A DNA stretch of 61,506 nt from Ophiocordyceps camponoti-saundersi (nom. inval.) (GCA_003339415.1 PDHQ01000210.1:1-61506); one strand, 5' to 3'. Numbered from the stretch's first letter, positions 26,479-40,304 are shown. Program-made: numbers and translations. The notes: generated from the letters alone by a model not told the origin.

Positions 26479-28325
26479 ATACGCTAGTATGCCTAATTTA
26501 GCCTAGAACTATCTTATATATATTCTAAAAGTAGGAAAAACCGAAAAACTTAGAGTAAAACCCTCCCCTTAAGCGTTACCTCGGTTTAAGGCTAGACTAA
26601 GTCTATACCCGGTACTTTATATCTTAGATAGGTCTAGTAATAATAAGTAATTAGGAAGCTAATATATCTTTTAGAGCGGAGTCTATAGTAATAAGAGTAT
26701 ATATAGTCTAGGTTCGGTACGGAGTCCGTATAGCTACTTATTTTCCTAAGTATTATCGTTACTATAAATTAAATCTCCGCGCTTAATTATAATATCCTAA
26801 ATAATCCGTTTAATTAAAGCTTTATTAATATAATTAAGAAATATATAAAAGTTTTACTAGCTTATAATAAACCTTATAATAGCTAATTCCGAAAAGCGGC
26901 CTAATTATTATAATAAAGCTATAAATAAGTTCGGAGAAAAAATTAGAGGTAGAGCTATTATATTCGCCCTTTAGCGTTTCCGCCCTAGCTATTATTAAAC
27001 TCTAGTTAGCGCCGGAGGGGGGGGGAGGGGCGGTATATATAGAATTCTAATCCGTAAATCTCCGGGGTTAGGAAATATAAGTATTTTTCGCTCGGTCCTA
27101 CGCCGCTTTCGTTTTAAAGTAAAGTTAACTTTACTTAGGGTAAATTCCCCGATAAAAAAAGTAATAATATAGTCTCTTTTTATACGCTATAAAGTAAGCT
27201 AACTTACTTTTCGTATATAAAAAGGCGGAATATTAGCTATATTATAGCTTTGCTATATAATATTTAGCGATATATTTAAGCTAGTAATATTTAAAATATT
27301 ATTAAGGTTAGACTTTTAGCTTATAAGGTTCCGCGTTAAAAATCTCCGCTTATATTATTATACTTTTATTATAGATTTAATTCGCGTTTATTATACTATT
27401 AATAATAACTATAAGAGAACTCCGCTAAGTCCTTAAATAATATTTTTTCGTATATAGTTATATTATTAAAACCTTATTTAAAAACTTAATCTTTTTTTAA
27501 AAAGCCTCTTTCCCGCTTTATTATAAAGCTTACGCTAGCACCTTTTTTATAATAAGAGTATAACTTTTACTAGTTAAGCGTACCTTTTCTTCGAAAGCGG
27601 TATAAAGCTACCTTAAATTAGACTAAAGCTTATAAATAGTATCTTAGAATATTACCGTAATATTACCGCTAGGTAATTTCCTTATAATAAAAGCTTTACT
27701 TTACTTATAAAATCCGTAATTAATATTTATTATAATTACCTTAAAGCTTTAAATTTAAAGCGAAATAGCGATAAAATTAAAATAAATTATAAGCTAACGC
27801 TTATATTACTTAGGAACTTATTTTTTAATAATTTTCTCTAGCGCTTTAGCTATAATTATAGCTTATATCGGAGGAGTTCCGCTCCCCCCGAAACTATAGA
27901 AAAGAGAGGAAACTATAGCTATAATAGCTAAGGAAATATTACTAATTAATAAAATTAAAGTAAGGGGGGCGCTTCTCTAAACTCTCTTAGACTCCGCTAC
28001 TTATTCGATAATTACCTATATAAAAACTAAGGCGTCCCCTAAAATAATCTTACTAATACTTACTTTAGCTTCTAATAAGGTAAAAAGTATAGTAAACTTT
28101 TAAGTCTAAGTTTACTATAACTTAGAGTAAAGCTATATTTTAGGTAAAAGATTTTCGTAGTTACGATTAACTTATATAGCGTTACCCTCCCCCCCGGAGT
28201 CGCTTTAAGCGCGGCTTAAAGCTATCGCTACGGGGTAATAGAAAAAGCGGAGTCCGCTTATAATATAAGAATAAAAGGTTTATATCCGCGTTACTTTAAG
28301 CGTAGGATTTATAAAATATATAAAA
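26479..28325 (-). mobile_element. T2, ORF1-only LINE-like element
   Basis: A reverse-orientation member of the T family, starting TTTATACGCTAGTATGCC and ending ATATATAAAAGTTAT. The sense strand is minus. It keeps more GC than T1, T3 and T4. Both ends abut the 18-bp satellite, so its target duplication cannot be separated from repeat copies. The minus strand holds the Gag-like ORF1 (about 27.1-28.1 kb). It interrupts L2. Confidence 0.8.
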
Positions 28326-28410
28326 GTTATATTTATAATAATAATAATATTTATAATAATAATAATATTTATAATAATAATAATATTTATAATAATAATA
28401 ATATTTATAA
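28326..28410. repeat. 18-bp satellite, right of T2
   Basis: About four units of the same 18-bp repeat as at 26200-26478, passing into AATAAT/ATTATT runs at 28410-28442, after which L2 resumes (collinear with L1 from about 15870). Confidence 0.85.
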
Positions 28411-28442
28411 TAATAATAATAATAATAATTATTATTATTATT

Positions 28443-30197
28443 ACTTAAAATAATTTTATTATAAAAATTTTATAAAAATTTTAATAAAAAATTATTTAAA
28501 AATATAAAACCTCCGCTTTTTTATATATAATATAATATATAATATTAACTAAATATTAATTAATATTAATTAAAAAATAATAAATTATATTAAAATTAAC
28601 TAATTTAAGTATATTTTAAAGAATATTTTTAAGCTTTAATATATTCTTAACTTAAATTACTTTAAGAAAAGTAAAAGCTAATACTAAAAAAGAAATTAAA
28701 AGCGAAAAATAAAGCTATAGCTTAAATATTAATTCTTATTATATTAATATTAAAAAGTAAATTAAAGTAAATAATAGTTAAAGGAGAAAAAAAAGGGGTA
28801 AATAAAGTTAAGAGGGCGGGCGGAGCGGAGAAAATAAATAAAGCGGAGGAGGTAAGTAATACGGAGAAAGATTAAAGAGTAATAAAGGAGATAAAGGCGG
28901 AGAAAGCGGTAAAGGAAAAGCTAAAGCCTAAGCTAAATTTTATTTAAATATTAAAGCTTTTTTTTATAAAGTCCGCGTTAGCGGTATTAAAGCGTATAAT
29001 AGAAAATAATAATAATAGCTTAGAAAATAAGCTTATAAAAGTTAAAAATATTATTAAGCGTAAAGGATAAAGTAAAAAGTAAAGTAGGAAAAAAAGTAAG
29101 CGGGCTAAGTAAGCTAAATAAAGCTAAGTAAAGTAAAGAGCGGAGGTAAAAGAAAAATATAAAATAAATAAATAATAATAATTATATAGTAAAAATATTA
29201 AAAAATATTTTTTATATTTAAACTTTATATTTTAATATTTTAATATATTTAAATATTATAAAATAATATAAAAAAATTAAATTAGTAAAAGCGTTATAAA
29301 TAAATAAATTATAAGGTAAGAAAGCTTATAATAATTTTATAACTAAAAGCTTTATTAAAGTTTTTATAATTTTAAATTAAACTTATAAGAAATATAAATA
29401 AATATATTTTTTATAAGTAGTAAGTTTATAATATAAAGTAAAGTAAGCTATTATTTTATCTTTCTTATTATTATAAAAATAATAAAAAGTTATAATTATA
29501 ATTATATTATAAATATAAAGAAACTTATTAAAGCTAATTTTATTAATATAAAGCTAAGTTAAGGTATTATTAAGAAATTTTAAAAAGCTTTAATAAATTT
29601 ATAAAGCGTAGCTAAGTTTTAGTTAAAGTAATTTATTAATAAAGTATTTAAAAAACTAGCTATATTTTTAAAGCTTTCTTTTTTTAAAGTTTTAGTAAAG
29701 CTATTACTTTTTATAAAAATAAGCTTTTAGAGTTTTAAAAGATTAGGAGAAAATATCTAAAGTTTATACTTAAGTAATAAAAAAGGATTAAAGGGAATTA
29801 AGGGGGATATAAATAAAGCGGGGCTAACTTTTATATTATTAGTAAAAATATATAAAGATTCTTTTAAAAGCGGAGCGGATATAAGCTATAAGTTTTTTAA
29901 TATAAAGGAGTTAGTAGCTATAAATAGCGTAAGAAGATAAATAAATATTAATAAGTAAAATAAAGTTTTAAACTTAATATAATATAAAAGGTAGCTTAGT
30001 ATATTTTAAAAATAATATAAAGGTATTAAAATTAAATTATAGCTAGCTATTAAAAGATAAGGCTTTTAAGTTCCTCTTTTAATAAAGTTAAAGTAAAGTA
30101 AATTATAGCGCTAAAAGTAATTATAAACTTAATAACCTTAATATAAATTTCCCTCCCTTAAAAAAGTAAGAAGCTTTAAGTAAATAATATAAGCTTA
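28443..30197 (-). pseudogene. L2 ORF2 segment (downstream of RT)
   Basis: Collinear with L1 about 15870-17610, heavily AT-shifted. It includes the counterpart of the L1 85-codon open stretch, here broken. It ends at the T3 insertion; TAAATAATATAAGCTTA at 30181-30197 recurs at 35669-35685. Confidence 0.65.
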
Positions 30198-30908
30198 ATA
30201 ATAATAATTTATACGCTAGTATACTTTATATAGCTTAGAACTATCTTATATATATTCTAAGAGAAGGAAAAACCGGAGAACTTAGAGTAAAACCCTCCTT
30301 TTAAGCGTTACCTTAGCTTTAAGTTAGACCCCGCCTATACTTAGCACTTTATATATTTAATAAGTTAAGTATTAACTAATAATTTAAAAGCTAATATTTC
30401 CCTTAAAGCGGACTTTATAATAGTAAAATTATATATAAACTAAGTTTAATATAAGGTTTATATAGCTTACTTATTCTTTTAGCTATTATTATTATTATAA
30501 ACTAAATCTTTATATTTAATTAAAATAGCTTTAATAATTTAATTTATTAAGGCCTTATTAGCGTAGCTTAAGTATATATAAAGGTTTTACTATTTTATAA
30601 TAAACTTTATAATAGCTAGTTTTAAAAGATAGCTAAATTATTATAGCGAAGCTATAAATAAGTATAGAGTTAAAGTTAGAAAAGGGGGTATTATTATATT
30701 TACTTTTAAGCGTTTCCGCCCTAGCTATTATTAGTTTCTAGTTAGCGCTAAAAAGGAAAAAGGGGCGGTATATATAAAGCTTTAGTTTATAAACTTTTAA
30801 AATTAAGTAATATATATATTCTTCGCCTAGTCTTATATTATTTTTATTTTAAAATAAAGTTAATTTTACTTAAGGTAAAACTCTTAATAAAAAAGGTAAT
30901 AATATAAT

Positions 30909-31416
30909 TATTAAAATATATATATCGCTAGCTACTTAGGAATATAATACGCGTTAAATACGCGTAGCACGCGTTATAAAGATAACTATCTCTATATAAA
31001 TAAAGTAGGAGGTTAGGGATACGTATAAAGAGAAGTCGAACTCGAAATAATACCGATCTAAGATTAGTATAATATTAATAAAATATACGAAGTTAATATA
31101 GGAGGAGGATAAGGAGGTAGTTAGTAAGAGGAGAAACGTATATATAATATACTTACTTTTCTATACTTTTTAAAAAAAAGATAAGTTATAAGTAAAGTTA
31201 TTATTTAATCTTTTATAACTTTATTAGCCGGAGTATATTATACGGTAAACGTAATATTCCTATACGCTATATAATTCGGATAAGTTACCCGAACTCTATT
31301 ATCTAAGTTAATATAGTATATATAATCTAAGTTTAATCTATTAATATTTTTATTATAAGAAGTTTATAATATAACTCTAGCTACTTATTTAGCTTAGGAA
31401 AGATACCTAACTAATA
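30909..31416 (+). repeat. 5' LTR of P
   Basis: 508 bp, paired with 34009-34516. The two LTRs have equal length and differ almost entirely by transitions. The left copy keeps more CpG (for example CGCGTAGCACGCG near 30961). Confidence 0.88.
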
Positions 31417-32898
31417 CTAATTAGTAATAAAGCTAAGTTATATCGTAAACTTAACTACCTTTTATTACTTAAAACTTAGTTAACTAATATAAGCTAAAAT
31501 GCTAGCTTTATTATTATTTAACTTAAGTTTAGATTAGAAATAGAAAAATAATTTAAATAGTAGATATTTATTAAAATACTAACTCTTAAGAAACTATAAT
31601 TATTATTTTAATAACGTATAGATATATTTTAACTAGTATCTAATTAGTAACTTAATAATTCGAATATCCTAATATTTAGTAATAACTTATTATAAGTTAA
31701 TATTATTTATTTTTTCTTCTTTTTACTTTTAGTTTAGGATTTTTAGGAACTTATTTTATTTTAACCTAAGGTCTTATAAACCTTAAATTAGTTTTAATAG
31801 TTACTTCGTAACTATTATTTACTAAGCTTTTATAAGTTTAATACTAGAAGTCTCTTATAATTAAGTTAATTTAGTAATATATAAGAGATAAAAATAATAA
31901 AAGAAAAAAAAAATAATAAGAAAAAAAAAAAGAAAAATCCTTAGAATTAGAGTCCCTTACCCCTACTTCTAACGTGGACGTTTAGGAGGGCGCGACGCGC
32001 GACAATTACGTAGGGCCAGCTAAGTAATATTACTATATTAGTAATATTTATTAAATATTAACTTAAATATAAATAAGGATTAGATTATTATTAGATTTAT
32101 TTCGGTATACTAATTTTTATATAAAAGCGTATTATTACCTATAAATATAATAAAAGCTTATATAAAGGTAATAATAGCCGGAATAGTTTATTAAGTTAAT
32201 ATTAGTTTATATAAAATTAAGTTTTAATAAGCTATATATATATTATTATACCGGATACCCTTTTTAGCGTACTAATAATAAGCGGTTACTAATTAAAATA
32301 CCTATTCCTAATAGGCGTTAATTTTTAGCTCCTACTTACTTATATAGCTAATATAATTTTAGCACGGGGGCACCCTCTTAATATCGCCGCGCTAAATAGC
32401 GTCGCGCTACGCCTAAGATAATAGCGTAAGCGGCGGCGGGGATATAAAAAGATTATATTTAGTAAGTTATACTTAATAAGGTATAATAAGTATCGCTGCG
32501 AAAATAAGCGATAATATTCGCGGGCGTAGGTAAAAAGTAATTATAGATATTATAAAGGGAGCTTATAAGGGGCGCGTAAAGGAGATAGGGGTAGGACGCG
32601 CGTAATATACGTTCGAAGCTAAGTTTAGAATATATTAGAAACTAGGTTAATCTTAACTCGTAATTAATATAAATTAAAGCTAGAATTAATATACCTTTAT
32701 GCTACCGGTAAATTAAAGCTTTAAGAGTATTATTATCGTTAATATTATTCTTAAATTTACGATTTAAAATAATAATCTAATAACCGCGCGAAATAGTAAG
32801 CGTATAAGGGGGCGGTCCTAATATATAATAAATCTCGAGTTAAAGTTAGTAAGAGCTTATTATAATATTAACTTAGGATTAACTTAAACTTACCTTCT

Positions 32899-32957
<59 letters not shown>

Positions 32958-34008
32958 GTAAAAGGAAAAGGAAAGGAATAAGGAGCTTAGGCGCGGGGTA
33001 ATTTATAAGTAAAATACTAAGTTACTAATTTACCCCGCTAAATAAGGTATATATTTACCCCTCTTATAAGTAATATATTAGTATATACTAACCCTTTTTA
33101 TAGATATAAGAGGTATGTACCTTTTAAGTATAAATATCCCCCTCCCCCCCCCCTTTTTAAAATTTTTTTTCCTTTCCCTTTTTATAACTATCTTAGTCTT
33201 TCTTATCTATTTTTTGCGGATAACTTAGCGAAAGTTTACTAAGTATCGCGTTCTTTATTTAGTATATTATACTATATTTATTCTTTATTTCTCTAATCCT
33301 TAGACTAGAAAGAAAATATTACTAAAAGATTATAATACCCCTAAAGTTAAAAATTACGCCGCCCTAAGGGTATTATAATATAAAAACTATAATAACCTAG
33401 CGGAATTACGAATATTATAATATAGGAACGCTTAGTACTATAAGAAGGAGATAACCCTCGCTAGCTATAAGGGTTTACTAGTTAATAAGGGAGATTCCCC
33501 CTCGCGCGGCCGGTATTTACCGGGGGTCTTTAAAGTAAAATACCTTAGTAATATCCTCGTAGCTAGCTTATATTATATTTAAGGGAGTTATCTACTAGTT
33601 TTAGGGTTTAAAAGTAACTAAGCTCCGGGATTAGCTTATAGCGGTAGCTAATAATATATAGCGTTAGGCCTTATATTAATAACGATATATAGCGTTAAGT
33701 TTACTACTTAAACCTTATTTATTATTTACGAAATATAAATAATAGGGAGACGTAATATATAGCTTAATATATACTATTTTAGGAAATTATATTAAAACTA
33801 TTAAGAAATATATTAGATATTAGTACGATATTAACCTAAGTTTATTTATAAATTAGTAAGGTAAGGGTATTTACTAATCTTAAACTATATAAGTTCTTAG
33901 AGGTAAAGAAATAATTCGATCTATAAAAGCTACTAAAAGAACCTAATTATACCCGGACTATTTACTTAATAAATATATATTCCTAACTATAAAAAGAAAA
34001 ACTACTAA
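31417..34008 (+). other. P internal region
   Basis: 2.6 kb without recognised retroviral domains. It contains a poly-A/AG-rich tract (31886-31935), a GC-rich island with surviving CA and TG at 31970-32030, a second island at 32355-32445, a TAA array at 32904-32954 and a poly-C/poly-T stretch at 33138-33185. Around 33300-33900 the plus strand has protein-like stretches (for example SPSRGRYLPGVFKV) that I cannot assign. Confidence 0.5.
32904..32954. repeat. (TAA)n microsatellite in P
   Basis: About 17 TAA units followed by AAAAGGAAAAGGAAAGG purine sequence. Confidence 0.93.
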
Positions 34009-34516
34009 TATTAAAATATATATATTACTAGCTATTTAAGAATATAATACGCGTTAAATATATATAGTATATATTATAGAGATAACTATCTTTATATAAA
34101 TAAAATAAGAGGTTAGGGATACGTATAAAAAGGAGTCAAACTTAAAATAATACCGATCCGAGACTAATATAATATTAATATAATATACGAAGTTAATATA
34201 AAAGGAGGATAGGGAGGTAGTTAGTAGGAGGAGGAATATATATATAATATATTTACTTTTCTATACTTTTTAAAAGAGAGATAAGTTATAAGTAAAGTTA
34301 TTATTTAATCTTTTATAACTCTATTAGCTAGAGTATATTATACGGTAAATATAATATTCCTATATATTATATAATTCGGATAAGTTACCTAAACTTTATT
34401 ATCTAAGTTAATATAGTATACGTAATCTAAGTTTAATCTATTAGTATCTTTACTATAAGAAGTTTATAATATAACTTTAGCTACTTATTTAGCTTAGGAA
34501 GGATGCCTAACCGATA
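34009..34516 (+). repeat. 3' LTR of P
   Basis: 508 bp, direct copy of 30909-31416, followed by the TSD ATAAT (34517-34521) and the rest of T3. Confidence 0.88.
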
Positions 34517-35668
34517 ATAATCTTTTCTTATAAGCTATAAAATAAGTAAACTTACCTTTTATATATAAAATAATAAAATATTTATTATATTATAGCTTTA
34601 TTATATAATATTTAATAATATATTTAAGTTAATAATATTTAAAGTATTATTAAAATTAAACTTTTAGCATATATAATTTAACGTTAAAATTTTCTATTTA
34701 TATTATTATATTTTTATTATAAATTTAGTTTATATCTACTATATTATTAATAATAATTATTAAAAAACTCTACTAAGTTTTAGAATAATATCTCTTTATA
34801 TATAATTATATTACTAAAACCTTATTTAATAACTTAATCTTTTTCTAAAAAGCTTCCTTATTATTTTATTATAAAGCTTATACTAATACTTTTTTTATAA
34901 TAAGAATCTAACCTCTACTAATTAAATATATCTATTTTTAAAAGTAATATAAAGCTATTTTAAATTAAATTAAAGCTTATAAATAATATTTTAAAATATT
35001 ATTATAATACTACTACTAAGTAATTTCTTTATTATAAAAGCTTAGCTTTATTTATAAAGTTTATAGTTAATATTTATTATAATTATTTTAAAGCTTTAAA
35101 CTTAAAGCGGAATAGCTATAAAGTTAAAATAAATTATAAGCTATTAATTATATTATTTAAAAATTTACTTTTTAATAATTTTCTTTAGCGCTTTAACTAT
35201 AATTATAGCTTATATTAAAAAGGTTCCGCTCCTTTTAAAGCTATAAAAAAAGGAAATTATAATTATAATAGCTAAAAAGATATTATTAACTAATAAAGCT
35301 AAAATAAAGGAGGTATTTTCCTAAACTTTTTTAAATTTTATTACTTATTTACTAATTACTTATATAAAAATAAAAGTATTTTTTAAAATAATTTTATTAA
35401 TATTTACCTTAGTTTTTAATAAAATAATAAATATAATAAACTTTAAAGTTTAAGATTATTATAATTTAAAGTAAAGTTATATTTTAAATAAAAAAATTTT
35501 ATAGTTATAATTAACTTATATAATATTACCCTCCCTCCCGGAGTTACTTTAAGCGTAGCTAGCTATTATTATAAGGTAATAAAAGGAGTAAAGTTTACTT
35601 ATAATATAAAAATAAAAAGTTTATCTTTATATTACTATAAGCGCGAAGTTTATAAAATATATAAAAGT

Positions 35669-35787
35669 TAAATAATATAAGCTTAGTTAAAGCTAGCTAT
35701 TAGTAATTAAGCTTTTTTATAAAATAATAAAAATAAGATTTTTATTAAAGTTTATAGTAAATTTAAACTTTAAATATATATATTTTT
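35669..35787 (-). pseudogene. L2 ORF2 fragment between T3 and T4
   Basis: A 119-bp piece of L2 collinear with L1 about 17600-17710, isolated by T3 on the left and T4 on the right. Confidence 0.7.
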
Positions 35788-37635
35788 AACTTTTATATAT
35801 TTTATAAACTCTACGCTTATAGTAACGCGGATATAGACTTCTTATTCTTATATTATAAGTAAACTTCGCTCTCTTTATTACTTTATAATAATAGCTAGCT
35901 ATACTTAAAGTAACTCCGGGGGGGAGAGTTATATTATATAAGTTAATTATAACCGCGAAAATATTTTACTTAAAATATAGCTTTATTTTAAATTATAATA
36001 ATCTTAAACTTAAAAGTTTATTATACTTATTATTTTATTAAACGCTAAGGTAAATATTAATAAGATTATTTCGAAAAATATTTTTATTTTTATATAAATA
36101 ATTATTAAATAAATAGCGGAGTTTAAAAAAGTTTAAGGAGGTGCCCCCCTTACTTTAATTTTATTAATAAGTAATATTTTTTTAGCTATTATAGCTATAG
36201 TTTCCTTTTTTTTATAGCTTTAAAGGGAGTAGAATTTCTTTAATATAAGCTATAATTATAATTAGAGCGCTAGAGAAAACTATTAAGAAGTAAGTTTCTA
36301 AGTAATATAAATAATAGCTTATAATTTACTCTAACTTTATAGTTACTTTACTTTAAATTTAAAATTTTAAAATAATTATAATAAATATTAATTATAAATT
36401 TTATAAGTAAAGCTAAGCTTTTATAATAAGGAAACTATTTAATAGCGATATTATAATAATATTCTAAAATATTATTTATAAGCTTTAGTTTAATTTAAAG
36501 TAACTTTATATTATTTTTTAAAAAAAAATACGCTTAATTAGCGGAAATTATATTTTTATTATAAAAAGAGTATTAGTATAAGCCTTATAATAAAGTAATA
36601 ATAAAGCTTTTTAAAAGAAAATTAAATTATTAAATAAAGTTTTTATAATATAATTATATATAAAATAATATTATTTTAAAATTTAGTAAAGTTCCTTAAT
36701 AATTATTATTAATAGCGTAATAGATATAAACTAAATTTATAATAAAAGTATAATAATATAAGCGGAGATTTTTAATATTAAACTATATATATTAAAAGTC
36801 TTACTTTAATAATATTTTAAATATTATTAATTTAAATATATTATTAAATATTATATAATAAAGCTATAATATAGTAAGTATTTTACCGCTTTATATATAA
36901 AAAGTAAATCCGCTTATTTTATAGCTTATAAGAAAAGATTATATTATTATTATTTTTTTATTAAAAGTTTTATTTTAAGTAAAGTTAACTTTACTTTAAG
37001 ATAAGAGTAATATAAAACTAAGCGAAGAATATATATATTACTTAATTTTAATAGTTTATAAACTAAAGCCTTAAATATACCGCTTTTTTTCCCCTTTTAG
37101 CGCTAACTAGAAACTAATAATAGCTAAGGTAAAAACGCTAAAAAGTAAATATAGTAATACCCCCTTTTTTAACTTTAACTTTATACTTATCCGCGGCTTC
37201 GCTATAATAATTTAGCTATTTTTTAAAATTAGCTATTACGGGGTTTATTATAAGATAGTAAAACCTTTATATATACTTAAACTACGCTAATAAAGCTTTA
37301 ATAAATTAAAATTATAAAGGCTACTTTAATTAAACGCGGGGATTTAGTTTATAATAATAATAATAGCTAAGAGGATAAGTAAGCTATATAAACCTTATAC
37401 TAAACTTAGTTTACGCGTAATTTTATTACCGCGGAGTTTATTTTAAGGGAAATATTAGCTTCTAAATTACTAATTAATACTTAACTTATTAAATATATAA
37501 AGTGCTAAGTATAGGCGGGGTCTAACTTAAAGCTAAGGTAACGCTTAAGGGGAGGGTTTTACTTTAAGTTCTTTAGTTTTTCCCCCTCTTAGAATATATA
37601 TAAGATAGTTCTAAGCTATATAAGGTATATTAGCG

Positions 37636-37660
<25 letters not shown>
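35788..37660 (+). mobile_element. T4, ORF1-only LINE-like element
   Basis: A plus-orientation T copy starting AACTTTTATATATTTTATAA and ending TTAGCGTATTATTATT with a longer ATT tail (37636-37660). The probable TSD is ATATATATTTTT (35776-35787 and 37661-37672), recognisable by comparison with the empty site in L1 (about 17700-17715). The sense-strand ORF1 remnant is at about 35.95-37.14 kb. It interrupts L2. Confidence 0.83.
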
Positions 37661-37668
<8 letters not shown>

Positions 37669-40304
37669 TTTTTATATTTATTAAATAGTAATTTTATTAA
37701 AAGCTAGCGGAGTTATATTAATAAAGTAAGCTTTTATAAAATAAAAAAGCTTACTTTTAAGTAGCTAAAAGGTTATTTTATATTTTACTATTTAATTATA
37801 ATAAATACTTTAAGCTTATTTAAGCTAATAGCAAACTTAAGCAGAGGTATACTTAATATTAAAAATATTAATATTATTTATAAATTTAATAGTAAATATA
37901 TTAATTACTTATTTTAAGCGCTTATAAAGAAATAAAATATATAAGATAAATAGTATTAAAAAGAGTAAGGAGCTTTAAAGGACTTTAGTAAAGATAAGAA
38001 AAAAGTTTAATAATTTATTATTAACTTTTAAGTAGGAGGTATAATTAGAGAGGTAAAAGCGGAGGAAAGCTATAATTTACGTAAGGAAGCTAAAAAAGTT
38101 AAAAATTTCTATTAGCTTAAAGTATAAAATATAATTAAAAGCGCTTATTATATTTAATATTAGGATAGAAGCGGAGCTTTAAAAGCTTTAAGTAATATAA
38201 ATAGATTTTATTAAAAAAAATAAAGCGCTATTAATAAATTAGTTAAGCTAGTTACTTATTTAATTTTATAATAAGACTATTATAAACTCCGCTATATAAG
38301 ATACTTTCTTTATAATTATAATTTTAAAAATCTTACTTATAATATTAAGAAGAGAGATAAGATAATAGCTATTTAAAGTTTAATAAACTTTTAAGCTTTT
38401 ATTTACTTTTTAAAAAACTATAATATTAAAAGTTTAATATTAAGTAAGGAAATATTTATAAGTAATTTATTTTTAAAAAAGCTTAGTTAGAATTATTATA
38501 AGGGGTTATCTATAATTTTTTAAAAAGCTATTAAGGATATTATTAAGCTTAGCGGACCTTTATAATATAATATTAAAGAGAGCGGAGTAGATTTTATTTT
38601 TAGTAACTTAAAAAAGAATATTTATTAATAGGGAGGAATTAAAAATAGGAAAATATAAAATATTCTCTAAAAGATAGGTAAAGAATTTATAAGCTAGGAG
38701 CTTTAATTTTTCGAAGAAAAATAATTAAAAAGCGAAGTCTATATCTTATTAAGAAAAAAAGGTATATATAAGCTTTAGCGAAGCCTAGCTATAAAGTTTT
38801 ACTTACTAAGTTATAAATTATATAATATTAAAATTACTATTTATAAAAGTAAGAAACTATCTCTAATTATTCTTTTTTATTTTTCTAATAAATAATTTTT
38901 ATTATATTATAGTATTTTAATATATTTATTAGCTATAAAAGTTTAGCTATATTTATAAATATTACTTAGTATTTTTTATATTTAAGATTATAAAAGTAAT
39001 TTTTAAAGTTTATTATAAGTATAAATAAAAACTATATTATTAAAGTAATTTCGAAATTATTAAGCTAGCTATAATATTTAGTTATTTATATAGCTATATT
39101 ATTAATTTCTTAATATTTATTTTAAATTCTACTTAAATAGCGGAAAGTAAAAGGTAATTTTTTATTTTTATTTACAAGATATTAAAGTTAAAATATTTTT
39201 AGCGTAATATTAAGGTAAGGTTTAAAAAAAGAAAAGTAATAAAAAATATAAATTAAAAAATATAATTAAAGCTAAAAAATTAAAATTTAAGCTAAAATAT
39301 ATAAGGAAATAGTTAAGTATATTTTAAATTAAGTTAATAATATTAATCCTCCGCTTATATACTTTTTAAGTAATTTTAAAAGAAAAAGTAAGAAGTTTAA
39401 AGTAGAATTAGTAAAAAGCGAAAAGAAGCTTTATAAAGTAAAAGGAGGTATATTTATAAAAGTTCTAAAAAGGGTAATAAGCGTTAAAATTACTAAGAAT
39501 AATTAGCAGAGCGAAGGCGGAGGCGTAGTATAAGGAAGGGGGAGGAGGTAATAAGTATAGAAAAGGTTTTATATATATACTAAATAGTAAGGAGTAAATA
39601 GTAAATACTTAAAGTTTATTATAAAAAGATATTTTAATAAGGTTAAGCTTTATAATAAAGTTTTAATTATTAATTTTATATTATTTATATATATAAAGAA
39701 AAGCTTTATTTTTACTTTAAATAAAGCGATAAGAAATAAGTTTAAAAAGCTAAGAATAATTATATATAGTAAGTTAGAATTCTTATATAATAATAATATT
39801 ATAGCTTTTTTTATTAAATAAAGTAAGCTAAATAAAATAATTAATTTTTTATATTTTTTATAATAAGGTTATAATTTTTATAAAAACTAAATATTAAAAA
39901 TAGTTATTTATAATTATTTTAATATTATAAGGTTTACTAATATAAACTTTACTTTAGATTATTATAAAGCTAATTATAAGTTATAAAGTTTATTATATAG
40001 CTTATAGCTTTTATAGGTATTATTAAGTTAGAAGCTTTTTAGGGAGACTTAAGTAAAAACCGTATTATAAGAGAAGCGCTAAAGCGTATTATCGGGGGAT
40101 TTATAATATACTCGCTTTTTTAAAAAGATTATAATAAAGCTTTTACTATTTTTATAAAATTATTATTAAGTAAAAGCTAAAAGTTAAGCGGATTATAATA
40201 ATTAGAAAAAGTAAAGTTTATTAAGAAAGCTAAATTTAATATAGCTTTATTATTTTAAAAACTCTAAGTAATCTTTTAACTATATAAAGTATATACTTTT
40301 ATAT
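37661..40304 (-). pseudogene. L2 ORF2 segment with reverse transcriptase
   Basis: Collinear with L1 about 17710-20335, including the RT catalytic region (counterparts of the L1 boxes at about 37870-37990). It is much more degraded: RT box residues are no longer recognisable without the L1 comparison. It ends at the copia insertion, where TATAT (40300-40304) is duplicated at 46640-46644. Confidence 0.72.

Larger units (their letters stand above)
30909..34516 (+). mobile_element. Small LTR retrotransposon P, probably non-autonomous
   Basis: Two 508-bp LTRs (30909-31416 and 34009-34516) flank 2.6 kb. The TSD ATAAT is at 30904-30908 and 34517-34521. LTR ends read TATTAAAATA...AACYRATA, RIP-altered TG...CA. 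A TTAGTAATAAAGC motif just inside the left LTR could be the primer-binding site, and AAAAAGAAAAAC before the right LTR the polypurine tract; together they give plus orientation. The internal region is too short for gag-pol and shows no RT or integrase motif, so P probably relied on another element. It is inserted in T3. Confidence 0.85.
30198..35668 (-). mobile_element. T3, ORF1-only LINE-like element split by P
   Basis: A member of the T family in minus orientation with a perfect 17-bp TSD (TAAATAATATAAGCTTA at 30181-30197 and 35669-35685). An ATAATAATAAT tail (plus-strand view) sits at its left end, the 3' end of the sense strand. Its own sequence is 30198-30908 and 34522-35668, about 1.86 kb, interrupted by LTR element P. 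The long TSD and tail show target-primed insertion. Confidence 0.88.

Noticed and set aside
26200..28410. Regular 18-bp repeats as a CRISPR array
   Set aside because: The units are contiguous without spacers, AT-only, and lie in a eukaryotic retroelement.
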